A DNA stretch of 38,886 nt, taken from NCBI GenBank assembly GCA_964538565.1, contig CAZIGW010000256.1:1-38886 (forward strand), in the 5' to 3' direction. Position 1 is the first letter of the stretch. Each line of letters begins with the position of its first letter. Position numbers and translations under genes: made by a program. This stretch comes from CAYVBN01 sp964538565 (GTDB lineage Bacteria; Pseudomonadota; Alphaproteobacteria; Rhizobiales; Xanthobacteraceae). Under the pieces are notes generated by a model. That model was not told the origin of the DNA. It made no database searches and saw nothing but the letters and a program-made list of their open reading frames with translations. Positions 8,391 through 16,276 of the stretch are shown piece after piece.

Positions 8391-9657
8391 ATGCCCGCTC
8401 GCACCCTGTCCACGCGCTGCTGCATCGTCGGCGGCGGCCCCGCCGGAATGATGCTCGGCTTCCTGCTCGCGCGCGCGGGCGTCGATGTGGTCGTGCTCGA
8501 GAAGCACGCGGACTTCCTGCGCGATTTCCGCGGCGACACGATCCATCCCTCGACGCTCGAGCTCATGCACGAACTGGGGCTGCTTGCGGATTTCCTGCGC
8601 CTGCCGCACCAGGAAGCGCGCACGCTCACCGCGCAATTCGGCGATACCGAATTGACGCTCGCCGATTTCCGCCATCTGCCGACCCGCTGCCGCTATATCG
8701 CCTTCATGCCGCAGTGGGACTTTCTCGACTTCCTCGCCGCGCAGGCGCGGCGCCATCCCGAATTCCGCCTGCTGATGGGGACGGAGGCGAACGGTCCTGA
8801 CGTCGGCCGACGCGGTCGAAGGCGTTCGCGCCACCGGTCCGGACGGCACGGTCGAGATCCGGGCGACGCTTGTCGTCGGCTGCGACGGGCGTCACTCGCT
8901 GGTGCGCGAGAAGGCCGGCCTCGCGGTCGAAGAGCTCGGCGCCCCGATGGACGTCTTCTGGTTCCGGCTCGGGCGCGCCGCAGCCGATCCGGGAGAGACC
9001 AAGCTCGTGTTTGCCGGCGGCCACATCCTGATCCTGCTCGACCGCGGCGAGTATTGGCAAATCGCCTATGTGATCGCCAAGGGATCGGCCGACGAGGTGC
9101 GCGGCCGTGGCCTCGCGGCGCTGCGCGAGGAAATCGGGCGCGTCGTGCCGTTCCTGCGCGAGCGCGCCGCGGAACTCGCCGACTGGGAGCAGATCAAGCT
9201 CTTGAGCGTGCGCGTCGACCGGCTCAAGCGTTGGCATCGCCCGGGACTGCTGTGCATCGGCGACGCCGCCCACGCGATGTCGCCGATCGGCGGCGTCGGG
9301 GTCAATCTCGCCGTGCAGGATGCGGTGGCAGCCGCCAACATTCTCTCCGAGCCGCTGCGCACGGGCCCGGTCGACGCATCCCTGCTGCAGCGGGTCCAGC
9401 AGCGCCGCGAATTCCCCGCCCGGCTGACGCAGCGCGTGCAGGTGCTGATTCAGAACCGCGTGATCTCCAGCGTGCTCGGCCGCGACGACAAGGTCTCGCC
9501 GCCGCTTCCGTTCCGGCTGATCAAGATGTTCCCGTTCCTGCAGCGTCTGCCGGCGCGGCTGATCGGGCTCGGCGTGCGTCCCGAGCACATCGCATCGTCC
9601 GACCGCTCCGCGCGGGTGACGCAGGCGCGCCGGCCGGACGCTCAGCCGAAATCCTGA
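8391..9657 (+). pseudogene. FAD-dependent monooxygenase (PHBH/UbiH family), frameshifted
   Basis: The first frame from ATG 8391 gives a complete flavoprotein N-terminus: CCIVGGGPAGMMLGFLLARAG (FAD-binding Rossmann motif), DTIHPSTLELMHELG, and continues to RHPEFRLLMGTEA at about 8789. The homologous continuation (VEGVRATGPDGTVEIRATLVVGCDG, then LCIGDAAHAMSPIGGVGVN with the second FAD motif) lies in another frame and runs to the TGA at 9657. The two frames join around 8790-8797, consistent with one extra or two missing bases. The total span of 1267 bases is not a multiple of three. It may be a real inactivating mutation or a sequencing error. The 3' end overlaps the convergent nitrile hydratase accessory gene by 16 bases. 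Substrate unknown; aromatic hydroxylation is typical of the family. Confidence 0.85.
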
Positions 9658-10028
9658 GGGGTCAGTTCGATCGGCGTGCCGTGCGGCGTGCGCTCGGCGG
9701 CGCGATGCCAGGCCGCGCGATAGCGGGCGAGCGTCTCGGGCCGCGTCACGCCCTTCTCCGCCACCATGGTTTCGAGCGCGGCGAGCCAATGCCGATAGTA
9801 CGTCTCGCCCGTGTCGGGATCGCCCGCCGCCTGCGCGCGCCTGATCTGCGCTCCCAGCGCCTCGGCCCATTCGCTCCAGGTGAACAGGCCGCGCTCCTGC
9901 AGGGCGACCGCCATGGCGAAGGCCTGCGCCTCCCAGGGCTCGCGAAAGACCGGACCTTCGGCCTCGCGCGGGATGCCCGGCACGGCGTCGGTCGCCCGGC
10001 GGGCGGCGGCGAGATCGATCGGCTGCAT
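9642..10028 (-). CDS. Nitrile hydratase accessory (activator) protein
   Basis: A 128-residue protein resembling the N-terminal half of a nitrile hydratase beta subunit: GPVFREPWEAQAFAMAVALQERGLFTWSEWAEALG and YYRHWLAALETMVAEKGV. Such P14K/activator-type proteins carry the alpha subunit, load cobalt into it and exchange it for beta to give the mature enzyme. It starts one base after the beta stop (TGAGATG) and is the last gene of the minus-strand run. Its end overlaps the convergent frameshifted monooxygenase gene by 16 bases. Family assignment is good; the cobalt-loading role is from known relatives, supported by the Co-type alpha subunit upstream. Confidence 0.88.
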   Translation of the reverse strand: MQPIDLAAARRATDAVPGIPREAEGPVFREPWEAQAFAMAVALQERGLFTWSEWAEALGAQIRRAQAAGDPDTGETYYRHWLAALETMVAEKGVTRPETLARYRAAWHRAAERTPHGTPIELTPQDFG

Positions 10029-10029
10029 C

Positions 10030-10686
10030 TCACGCCGGCTCCAGATAGGGCTCCCACGCCTCGACCGAGACCGTCACGGTCGGGTCGGCGTCCGCGCCCC
10101 ACAATTCGCGCCCGTCGAAACGCACGCAGTAGAGCCACTGCGGGTTCTCGCCCGCCCCGATCGCGTTGGTGTCGGGATAGACGTGACAGCCGCGCACGGT
10201 TTCAACGACGCCGACGTGGCCGCGCACGTAACGCGGCAGGCGCGTGTGGGTCGCCGGGTTGATGTTGCGGGCCCGCACGCGCTCGCCCGCCCGGTAGCGT
10301 GCCGGCGCGCTCGCGGCGCGCGCATAGGAGCCGCGTGGCTGCACCCGGGCGGCCTCCGTGGCGGTGAGGATGCGGCGCACCGGCTTGCCCGGACGCAGGG
10401 CATGGCCGGCGGCGAGTTCATCCGCGTCGACCAGGCCGTGCTCGCGCAGCAGGATCTCGAGCCCGAGCGTCCAGCGCGCGTAGTAGCTGCTGCCGAGATA
10501 CACGTGCGGCGGCAGGACCTCGCGCGAAACCCGCGACTCGTCGATGTTCCAGGCGCCCGTGTAGGCCATCGCCCGCGTGAGCGCGAAGGCGCGCGCCTCC
10601 CAGTCGGCGTGAAACACCGGCTCGTTCGCTTCCGGCTCGACCGGGCCGAACCCGTGCATCCCGCCCATGTCGTGCACGCCGTTCAT
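10030..10686 (-). CDS. nthB: Nitrile hydratase beta subunit
   Basis: Begins with the diagnostic MNGVHDMGGMHGFGPV and spans 218 residues, the normal beta length. N-terminal helical part: FHADWEARAFALTRAM and GSSYYARWTLGLEILLREHGLV. C-terminal beta-barrel part: FRAGERVRARN-like segment (YRAGERVRARNINPATHTRLP), GVVETVRGCHVYPDT and the tail WLYCVRFDGRELWG. It forms the heterodimer with alpha that hydrates nitriles to amides in the cytoplasm. The start overlaps the alpha stop in an ATGA, a sign of translational coupling, and the stop is followed one base later by the accessory gene. The start is fixed by the conserved MNGVHD; upstream in-frame codons lie within alpha. Confidence 0.93.
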   Translation of the reverse strand: MNGVHDMGGMHGFGPVEPEANEPVFHADWEARAFALTRAMAYTGAWNIDESRVSREVLPPHVYLGSSYYARWTLGLEILLREHGLVDADELAAGHALRPGKPVRRILTATEAARVQPRGSYARAASAPARYRAGERVRARNINPATHTRLPRYVRGHVGVVETVRGCHVYPDTNAIGAGENPQWLYCVRFDGRELWGADADPTVTVSVEAWEPYLEPA

Positions 10687-11330
10687 GCAGGGACTTCCTC
10701 CGGCTCCCTCGCCAAGCCGGTGCCCACCATGGAGTCGCGCGTGACGAGCTGTGCGAGCCTCTCCTCGCTCCAGCCCTCGGTTCCGGCCGGGCGCATCGGC
10801 AGGACGATGAAGCGCGTTTCCGCGGTCGAGTCCCACACCCGGATCTCCCGCTCCGGCGGCAGCACCACGCCGAAGTCACGCAGTACGCCGCGCGGATCGA
10901 TCACCGCGCGCGAACGATAGGCCGACGACTTGTACCAGACCGGCGGCAGCCCGAGCACCGCCCACGGATAGCAGGAGCACAGGGTGCACACGACCATGTT
11001 GTGCACGCGCTCGGTGTTCTCGACCGCGATCAGGTGATCCCCGCCGTGGCCGGAGAGCCCGAGCGTGGCAATGGCCGCGCTCGCGTCCTCGAGCAGATGG
11101 CGCCGGAACGCCGGATCGATCCAGGCGCGGGCCACGACGCGTGCGCCGATGTGCGGGCCGATCCTGGTCTCATAGGTCTCGATCACCACGTCGAGCGCGG
11201 CCGGATCGACGTATCCTTTTTCGCTGAGGATCGTTTCGAGCGCGCGCACCCGGACCTGCATCTCGGAAAGCTCCGAGCCGCGATGCGCGTGCGCATGATC
11301 GTGTGGGTGGTCGTGATGATGCCCTGACAT
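10683..11330 (-). CDS. nthA: Nitrile hydratase alpha subunit, cobalt type, His-rich N-terminus
   Basis: Catalytic metal-binding subunit of nitrile hydratase (R-CN + H2O to amide), 215 residues. The metal claw is VCTLCSCYPW with Cys115, Cys118, Ser119 and Cys120; Thr at 116 marks the Co(III) type (Fe enzymes have Ser there). Two of the cysteines are oxidised to sulfinic and sulfenic acid in known enzymes. Other family segments: ILSEKGYVDPAALD, ARAWIDPAFRRHLLED and the middle PPVWYKSSAYRSRAV. The first 16 residues hold eight histidines (MSGHHHDHPHDHAHAH). It starts 55 bases behind the zinc-transporter binding protein on the same strand without a strong terminator between, and overlaps beta by four bases. 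Thiocyanate hydrolase gamma is a close relative but its other subunits are absent. Confidence 0.94.
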   Translation of the reverse strand: MSGHHHDHPHDHAHAHRGSELSEMQVRVRALETILSEKGYVDPAALDVVIETYETRIGPHIGARVVARAWIDPAFRRHLLEDASAAIATLGLSGHGGDHLIAVENTERVHNMVVCTLCSCYPWAVLGLPPVWYKSSAYRSRAVIDPRGVLRDFGVVLPPEREIRVWDSTAETRFIVLPMRPAGTEGWSEERLAQLVTRDSMVGTGLAREPEEVPA

Positions 11331-11385
11331 GGAAGAACTCTAGCCGAACCCGGCCGCCCAGGCCAAGGACGGCGTTTGTCGCCGA

Positions 11386-12276
11386 TCAGCGGGCGAGCGC
11401 CGCGGCAAGCGCCTTCACGTTGTGGCGCATCATCGCCACGTAGGTCGGCGCGTCGCCGTCGGGCCCGGTCAACGCGTCCGAATAGAGGGTGCCGCCGACG
11501 CGCGCGCCCGATTCCGCGGCGATGCGTTCGAGCAGCCGTGGATCGGTCACGTTCTCGAGAAACACCGCCGGGATCTTCTGTCGCCGGATCTGCGCGATGA
11601 TGCGTGCAATGTCGCCGGCCGAAGGCTCGGAATCGGTCGAGACGCCTTCCGGCGCGATGAAGTCCACCCCATAGGCTGCGCCGAAATAGCCGAAGGCGTC
11701 GTGCGTCGTGATGATCTTGCGGTGCTCCGGCGGGATGCTGGCGATCGTCTCACGCACCTCCCGGTCGAGCGCCGAGAGCGTCGCAAGGTAGGCCGCTGCA
11801 TTGCGCTCGTAGCTCGTCTTGCCGGCCGGATCGGCGGCGACGAGCGCGTCGCGGATGTTGGCGACATAGATCTCGGCGTTTGCGACCGACTGCCAGGCGT
11901 GGGGATCGGGTCCGCGCGGCCCATCGCCGGATTCGACGTGCGCCGTGACCCCCCGGCTCGCGACGACGACCGGCGCCCTGGTGCCGGAAGCCTGGACGAG
12001 GCGGGCGATCCAGCCTTCGAAGCCGAGGCCGTTGACGAAGACGACCTTCGCGTCCGTGAGCGCCCTGGCGTCGCCCGGAGACGGCGCGTAGACGTGCGCG
12101 TCGCCGTCCGGGCCGACGAGGCTCGTCACCACGACGCGCTCGCCGCCCACGTTCTTCACGAGATCGGCGAGGATCGAGAAGGTGGCGACGACCGGGAGCG
12201 TCTCGGCGTGCGCCGGCGCGGCGCCGAAGACAGCCAGCAGGACGAGGGCGAGCCAACTACGCAAGAACGCGATCAT
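11386..12276 (-). CDS. aztC: Zinc ABC transporter substrate-binding protein (AztC/ZnuA family)
   Basis: Periplasmic cluster-A-I metal-binding protein of 296 residues with signal peptide (cleavage near PAHA, residue 24). The predicted ligands are His61 (DAHVYAP), His126 (DPHAW), His192 (THDAFGYF) and Asp267 (LYSDALTGPDG), the three-His-plus-Asp set of AztC-type zinc binders. EGVSTDSEPSAGD and YVAMMRHNVKALAAAL are also AztC-like. The long His-rich loop seen in ZnuA and the short one in Paracoccus AztC are missing. It follows the permease by 28 bases with a GGAGAT ribosome site. Zinc is favoured by the operator upstream; manganese cannot be excluded from sequence. The symbol is by resemblance recalled from memory, not alignment. 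Confidence 0.88.
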   Translation of the reverse strand: MIAFLRSWLALVLLAVFGAAPAHAETLPVVATFSILADLVKNVGGERVVVTSLVGPDGDAHVYAPSPGDARALTDAKVVFVNGLGFEGWIARLVQASGTRAPVVVASRGVTAHVESGDGPRGPDPHAWQSVANAEIYVANIRDALVAADPAGKTSYERNAAAYLATLSALDREVRETIASIPPEHRKIITTHDAFGYFGAAYGVDFIAPEGVSTDSEPSAGDIARIIAQIRRQKIPAVFLENVTDPRLLERIAAESGARVGGTLYSDALTGPDGDAPTYVAMMRHNVKALAAALAR

Positions 12277-12304
12277 GCCGATCTCCGCAACCGGGTGAGG
12301 CCGT

Positions 12305-13174
12305 TCAGGCTTCGAGATGGCGGCGTGGCCGAAGGTGGCGCGCGAGCCCGCCGACGCGGCCGACCAGCACCGAGCCGACGTAGAGCGCGCCCGCGACCAG
12401 GATGATCGCCGGGCCGGCGGCGATGCGCGTGTGAAAGGACACGAGCAGCCCGGCGCAGCCGGAGAACACGCCGCACGCGACGGCGACGAGAATCATCGCG
12501 CTCACGTCGCGCGCCCAGAAGCGGCCGACCGCGGCCGGCAGCATCATCAGGCCGACGGCGAGCAGCGTGCCGAGCGCCAGGAATCCCCCGACCAGATTCA
12601 TCACGACCAGCATCAGGAAGAGAATGTGCGCCGGGGCGCCGGCGCGGCTGACCGAGCGCAGGAAGCCCGGGTCGATGCATTCGACGATGAGCGGACGCCA
12701 GATGACCGCCAGCACCGCAAGCGAGACCGTCGAGATGGCGGCGATGAGCATCAGCGTCCGCTCGTCGAGCGCCAGCACGTTGCCGAACAGGAAGTGCAGC
12801 AGATCGACGTTGCTGCCGCGGGCCGACACGATGGTGACGCCGAGCGCGAGCGACACGAGGAAGAAGGCGGCGAGCGAGGCGTCTTCCTTGATTTCGGTCG
12901 TGCGTGCCACCAGGCCGGCGAGCAGCGCCACCGCCATCCCGGCGACGAGCCCGCCGGCTGCCATCGCGAACAGGTCGAGACCGGCGATCAGGAATCCGAT
13001 TGCCGCGCCGGGCAGGATCGCGTGCGCCATCGCATCGCCCATCAGGCTCATCCGCCGCAGCATCAGGATGACGCCGACGGGGCCGGCCCCCAGGGCGAGC
13101 GCGAACGTTCCGACGAGGGCGCGGCGCATGAACTCGTAGTCGAGAAAGGGCGCAAGCAGGAATTCGCGGATCAT
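12305..13174 (-). CDS. aztB: Zinc ABC transporter permease (AztB/ZnuB family)
   Basis: A 289-residue ABC-3 family membrane permease. It starts FLDYEFMRRALVGTFALALGAGPVGVILMLRRMSLMGDAMAHAILPG, a family signature, and has about eight to nine hydrophobic helices; SNVDLLHFLFGNVLAL and GTLLAVGLMMLPAAVGRFWARD are also typical. It would form the inner-membrane channel for the metal delivered by the binding protein. The ATG at 13174 is chosen because homologues begin near FMRRAL; a GTG at 13192 is the alternative, and the AAAGGTGG there may instead act as the ribosome site. Located 34 bases after the ATPase and 28 before the binding protein. Confidence 0.9.
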   Translation of the reverse strand: MIREFLLAPFLDYEFMRRALVGTFALALGAGPVGVILMLRRMSLMGDAMAHAILPGAAIGFLIAGLDLFAMAAGGLVAGMAVALLAGLVARTTEIKEDASLAAFFLVSLALGVTIVSARGSNVDLLHFLFGNVLALDERTLMLIAAISTVSLAVLAVIWRPLIVECIDPGFLRSVSRAGAPAHILFLMLVVMNLVGGFLALGTLLAVGLMMLPAAVGRFWARDVSAMILVAVACGVFSGCAGLLVSFHTRIAAGPAIILVAGALYVGSVLVGRVGGLARHLRPRRHLEA

Positions 13175-13208
13175 GGCCGGCTCGATGTCCACCTTTCGAG
13201 ATCATGGT

Positions 13209-13952
13209 TCAGGCCGCTTCGTGCGCGCATTCGGCCGCCTCCTCGTCGAACGCCTCGCACATGCGGCGGGCCTTGAGCAGATTTTGCGGCGTGAGAACCT
13301 CGGCGGCCGGTCCCCAGGCGACCGGCTCGCGCGCGAGCAGAAGGACTTCGGGGAAATTGGCCTTCACCAGGTCGAGATCATGCAGCGCCGCGATCACGGT
13401 GCGGCGTTCGGCGTGCCAGCGGCGCACCAGGTCGAGCAGGTCGGCGGCGGTCTTGGAGTCGATGGCGTTGAACGGCTCGTCGAGCACGATCAGCCGCGCG
13501 TCCTGCAGGAGCAGGCGCGCGAACAGCGCGCGCTGCATCTGCCCGCCCGACAGCGTTCCGATCGGGCGCTCCTCGAACCCGGTGAGGCCGACCGCCGCGA
13601 TGGCCTCGTGGATCTTGCGCCGACCCTCGCGGCCGATGCCGCCGAACAGCCCGGTCTCCCGCCACAATCCCATCGCGACCAGATCGTAGACGTGGATCGG
13701 GAACGAACGGTCGACGTCGGCGACCTGCGGCAGATAGGCGATCTCGCTCGGAGCAAGTCCGCACAGATCAACCTGGCCCGCAAGCGGCGCAAGCACGCCC
13801 ACGATGCCTTTGAACAGCGTCGACTTGCCGGCCCCGTTGGGCCCGACGACCGCCATGAGCGCGCCGTCCACGACCGTGCCGTCGAGATGATGCACGGCGG
13901 GATGCCGGTCGTAGCCGAGGGTGAGATCGCGAAAGCGCACCTGCGCGTTCAT
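13209..13952 (-). CDS. aztA: Zinc ABC transporter ATP-binding protein (AztA/ZnuC family)
   Basis: A 247-residue ABC ATPase with Walker A GPNGAGKST (37-45), the Q-loop region in YLPQVADVDRSFP, signature LSGGQMQRALFARLLLQ (from 134), Walker B LIVLDEPFNAID (154-165) and the H-loop histidine (191). The YLPQ...DRSFPIHVYDLV sequence is typical of the ZnuC/MntB/AztA metal group. It energises the permease encoded next. The ATG at 13952 has a GGAAGG ribosome site; the frame is open further upstream, but that extension overlaps the region after the small His-rich gene and has no family similarity. Confidence 0.91.
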   Translation of the reverse strand: MNAQVRFRDLTLGYDRHPAVHHLDGTVVDGALMAVVGPNGAGKSTLFKGIVGVLAPLAGQVDLCGLAPSEIAYLPQVADVDRSFPIHVYDLVAMGLWRETGLFGGIGREGRRKIHEAIAAVGLTGFEERPIGTLSGGQMQRALFARLLLQDARLIVLDEPFNAIDSKTAADLLDLVRRWHAERRTVIAALHDLDLVKANFPEVLLLAREPVAWGPAAEVLTPQNLLKARRMCEAFDEEAAECAHEAA

Positions 13953-14028
13953 CGCCGCCTTCCGCGAACGCACGCCGGGCAAGTGGATGCCGGCGGCTCG
14001 GTCGCCCGCATGTTCCCCTCCTGACCTC

Positions 14029-14178
14029 TCACGAGACGGCCCACAGCACCGCGAGCCACAGCGCAAGCGCGGTGGCGGCGACGATCGCGAGCCGCTCCGC
14101 GGCGGACATGCGCAGCAGCGACGGCGAAATGCAGGGCGACGGATGGGCCTCGCCCGGACCGTGGTGATGATGGGTCAT
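14029..14178 (-). CDS. Tiny His-rich single-helix membrane protein heading the zinc operon
   Basis: A 49-residue protein: a metal-ligand-rich head (MTHHHHGPGEAHPSPC) followed by one hydrophobic helix (AIVAATALALWLAVLWAV). It is the first gene after the Zur-type operator and precedes the transporter ATPase by 76 bases. The ATG at 14178 has a GGAG ten bases upstream; an ATG at 14214 in the same frame would add 12 residues with no clear ribosome site. I know no named family. The head could bind zinc or cobalt at the membrane surface and the protein may be an accessory subunit of the transporter, which is inference from position and composition. Confidence 0.6.
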   Translation of the reverse strand: MTHHHHGPGEAHPSPCISPSLLRMSAAERLAIVAATALALWLAVLWAVS

Positions 14179-14257
14179 GGCAGCGAACTCCGGCGCGTGG
14201 GTCCCGGGATTCATGCTTGCTGGCGCGGCGGCCGGCCTGCGCGATCCCGGCAGCGCG

Positions 14258-14276
14258 AATGTAATACTATAACATT
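14258..14276 (-). promoter_or_regulatory. Zur-type operator, overlapping a possible promoter
   Basis: AATGTAATACTATAACATT is an AT-rich near-perfect palindrome (one mismatched pair) centred on 14267 in an otherwise GC-rich gap. It resembles the zinc-uptake-regulator boxes of alphaproteobacteria, with ATGT...ACAT arms and a central TATA. On the minus strand it contains TATAGT (14266-14271), a plausible -10, so repressor binding would block polymerase. It lies 80 bases upstream of the His-rich small gene and the transporter operon. The adjacent CTGGAGTCCAG (14281-14291) is a second small palindrome of unknown meaning. Confidence 0.68.
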
Positions 14277-14314
14277 ACGCCTGGAGTCCAGCAGCCCGGC
14301 TCGGCGCCGGAACG

Positions 14315-15121
14315 CTAGTCGAGCGGCCCCTCCCGCAGACGCGACAGGTCGAAGCGGTCGACCTCGGCGAGCAGCTCCGCGAAGGCGCGTGCGCCATGCG
14401 CGAGCGCGGCTTCGCCGACCTGCGCGCTCGCGAGAGTCGCGTCGCCGACGGCTCCTGACGGATGCAGATCCTGCGTCATCCACCCGAAGCCGGCCGGCCG
14501 ATAGGTGTGCAGCCACTTGAAATCCCGTTCCATGGCGATGCTCGACGGCTCCGCGGCTTCCGCCTTGTCGAGGCGCACCGTGTCGGGACGCGCCGCCAGC
14601 ATCAGGGATGTCTCGATGGCGCCCGCATGGATGCCATGGCGGCGCTCCTGCAAGCTCAAGGGCCCCTCGGGATAGCCGAACCGGTGCCAGCCGCAGGTGA
14701 CGACCAGCATGCCGAGCCGCGCCCGCAGGTCGCGCGCCACGATCTCCATGGCCTGCACGTTTCCGCCGTGACTCGTCACGATCACCAGCTTGGCGAGGCC
14801 GGCGCGATGAAGGCTCTCGCCGATCTCGGTCCAGGCGCCGATCACGGTCGCGGCCGAGAACGACAGCGTGCCGGGGAACGCCAGGTGCTCGTCGGACTGG
14901 CCGATGAATTGCAGCGGCAGGAAGGAGACCGGCAGATCGGCGGGCAGCAGACCGCGCACGCGCTCGAGATACGCGCCGGCGATGAACGCGTCGACGCCGA
15001 GCGGCAGGTGCGGCCCGTGCTGCTCGACCGCCGCCACTGGCAACACCGCGATCCAGCGCCGTGTATCGGCGCCCGCAAGGTCTTGCCAGGTCATCTCGGT
15101 CCAGTCGCGCTTGGGAAGCAT
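14315..15121 (-). CDS. Creatininase family amidohydrolase
   Basis: A 268-residue metal-dependent hydrolase of the creatininase/ArfB/MftE group. Metal-binding residues are visible in AAVEQHGPHLPLGVDAFIA (Glu33, His35, Asp44), TSHGGN (His118) and HAGAIETS (Glu170). Members open cyclic amides (creatinine), deformylate pyrimidine intermediates or trim peptides, so the reaction is not fixed. The ATG at 15121 gives MLPKRDWTEMTW; the 106 bases beyond it separate it from the divergent ABC importer genes, suggesting a shared promoter region and a shared substrate. Confidence 0.88.
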   Translation of the reverse strand: MLPKRDWTEMTWQDLAGADTRRWIAVLPVAAVEQHGPHLPLGVDAFIAGAYLERVRGLLPADLPVSFLPLQFIGQSDEHLAFPGTLSFSAATVIGAWTEIGESLHRAGLAKLVIVTSHGGNVQAMEIVARDLRARLGMLVVTCGWHRFGYPEGPLSLQERRHGIHAGAIETSLMLAARPDTVRLDKAEAAEPSSIAMERDFKWLHTYRPAGFGWMTQDLHPSGAVGDATLASAQVGEAALAHGARAFAELLAEVDRFDLSRLREGPLD

Positions 15122-15227
15122 GGGGTTCACCGTTCCGTTTCGTTCCCGCCGACATTGCCGCCGACGTCTCGCCACCGGGACCTTGGTCGCCTATTGTCCC
15201 GGGCGACGCGATCAAGAGGATGAATCG

Positions 15228-16253
15228 ATGACGTTCGCAAGGCTTTCCCGCACCGTCGTCCTCGCCCTCGCCGGCGTGCTGGCGCCCGCGGCCCCTCTGG
15301 CGACGGCGGCCGGCGCCCAATCGCTCGACAAGGTCTCCTTCGGCACCAACTGGGTGGCGGAAGCCGAGCACGGAGGCTTCTACCAGGCGCTCGCCGACGG
15401 CACCTACCGCAAGTACGGGCTCGACGTCACCATCGTGCCGGGCGGCCCGCAGGTGAACAACCGCCTCCTGCTCGCCGTCGGCAAGCTCGACTTCTTCATG
15501 AGCGCGAACACGCTGCAGTCGTTCGACGCGGTCGAGCAGAAAATCCCGACCGTCGCAGTGGCCGCGATGTTCCAGAAGGATCCGCAGGTGCTGATCGCGC
15601 ATCCCGGCGTCGCCAGGTTCGACGATCTCAAGCGGCTGACGCTGTTCATATCCAAGGAAGGTATCGCGTCCTATTTCCAGTGGCTCAAGGCCGAATACGG
15701 CTTCAAGGACGCGCAGGTGCGGCCCTACACGTCCAATCCGCAGCCGTTCCTCACCGACCAGAACAGCGCGATGCAGGGCTACGTCACCTCCGAGCCCTAC
15801 GCGATCGAGAAGCGCGCCGGATTCAAGCCGGTCGTCTTTCTGCTCGCCGACCACGGCTTCAGCGCCTATTCGACGCTGATCGAGACGCGGCGCGATCTCG
15901 TCGAGAGGAAGCCGGACGTCGTCCAGCGTTTCGTCGACGCCTCGATCATCGGCTGGTATCGCTATCTCTTCGGCGACAACCGCGCCGGCAATGCGCTCAT
16001 CAAGAAGCAGAACCCGGAGATGACCGACGAGCTGCTCGCCTATTCGGTCGAGGCGATGAAGCGGTACGGCATCGTCGCCTCGGGCGACGCCGCGAAACTC
16101 GGGATCGGGGCGATGACCGACGCGCGCGTGGCCGATTTCTTCGGCAAGATGGTGCGGGCCGGCGTGGTGAAGCCGTCGCTCGATTACCGCAAGGCCTACA
16201 CGCTGCGGTTCGTCAACCGGAAGGTCGGACTCGAGTTCGGACCGAAGCCGTGA
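15228..16253 (+). CDS. NMT1/THI5-like ABC transporter substrate-binding protein
   Basis: A 341-residue periplasmic binding protein with signal peptide (hydrophobic core VVLALAGVLAPAAP, cleavage near AGAQ, about residue 31). The mature start KVSFGTNWVAEAEHGGFYQALADGTYRKYGLDVTIVPGG is the THI5/NMT1 fold, shared with binding proteins for thiamine-pyrimidine precursors, riboflavin and aromatic or sulfonated compounds. The internal QGYVTSEPYAIEK is also family-typical. Ribosome site AGAGGA precedes the ATG. It heads a three-gene importer (binding protein, ATPase, permease). The substrate is not readable, but the divergent creatininase-family hydrolase hints at a cyclic amide or pyrimidine-like compound. 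Confidence 0.88.
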   Translation: MTFARLSRTVVLALAGVLAPAAPLATAAGAQSLDKVSFGTNWVAEAEHGGFYQALADGTYRKYGLDVTIVPGGPQVNNRLLLAVGKLDFFMSANTLQSFDAVEQKIPTVAVAAMFQKDPQVLIAHPGVARFDDLKRLTLFISKEGIASYFQWLKAEYGFKDAQVRPYTSNPQPFLTDQNSAMQGYVTSEPYAIEKRAGFKPVVFLLADHGFSAYSTLIETRRDLVERKPDVVQRFVDASIIGWYRYLFGDNRAGNALIKKQNPEMTDELLAYSVEAMKRYGIVASGDAAKLGIGAMTDARVADFFGKMVRAGVVKPSLDYRKAYTLRFVNRKVGLEFGPKP

Positions 16254-16276
16254 CCTCCGCACGCGGCACTTCCCGC

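Noticed and set aside
10683..11330. Iron-type nitrile hydratase or thiocyanate hydrolase
   Set aside because: CTLCSC (Thr after the first Cys) is the cobalt type, and the fused or three-subunit arrangement of thiocyanate hydrolase is not present.
11331..11385. Terminator between aztC and nthA
   Set aside because: Only a 4-base stem (GGCG/CGCC) without a T-run is present, so I did not call one.
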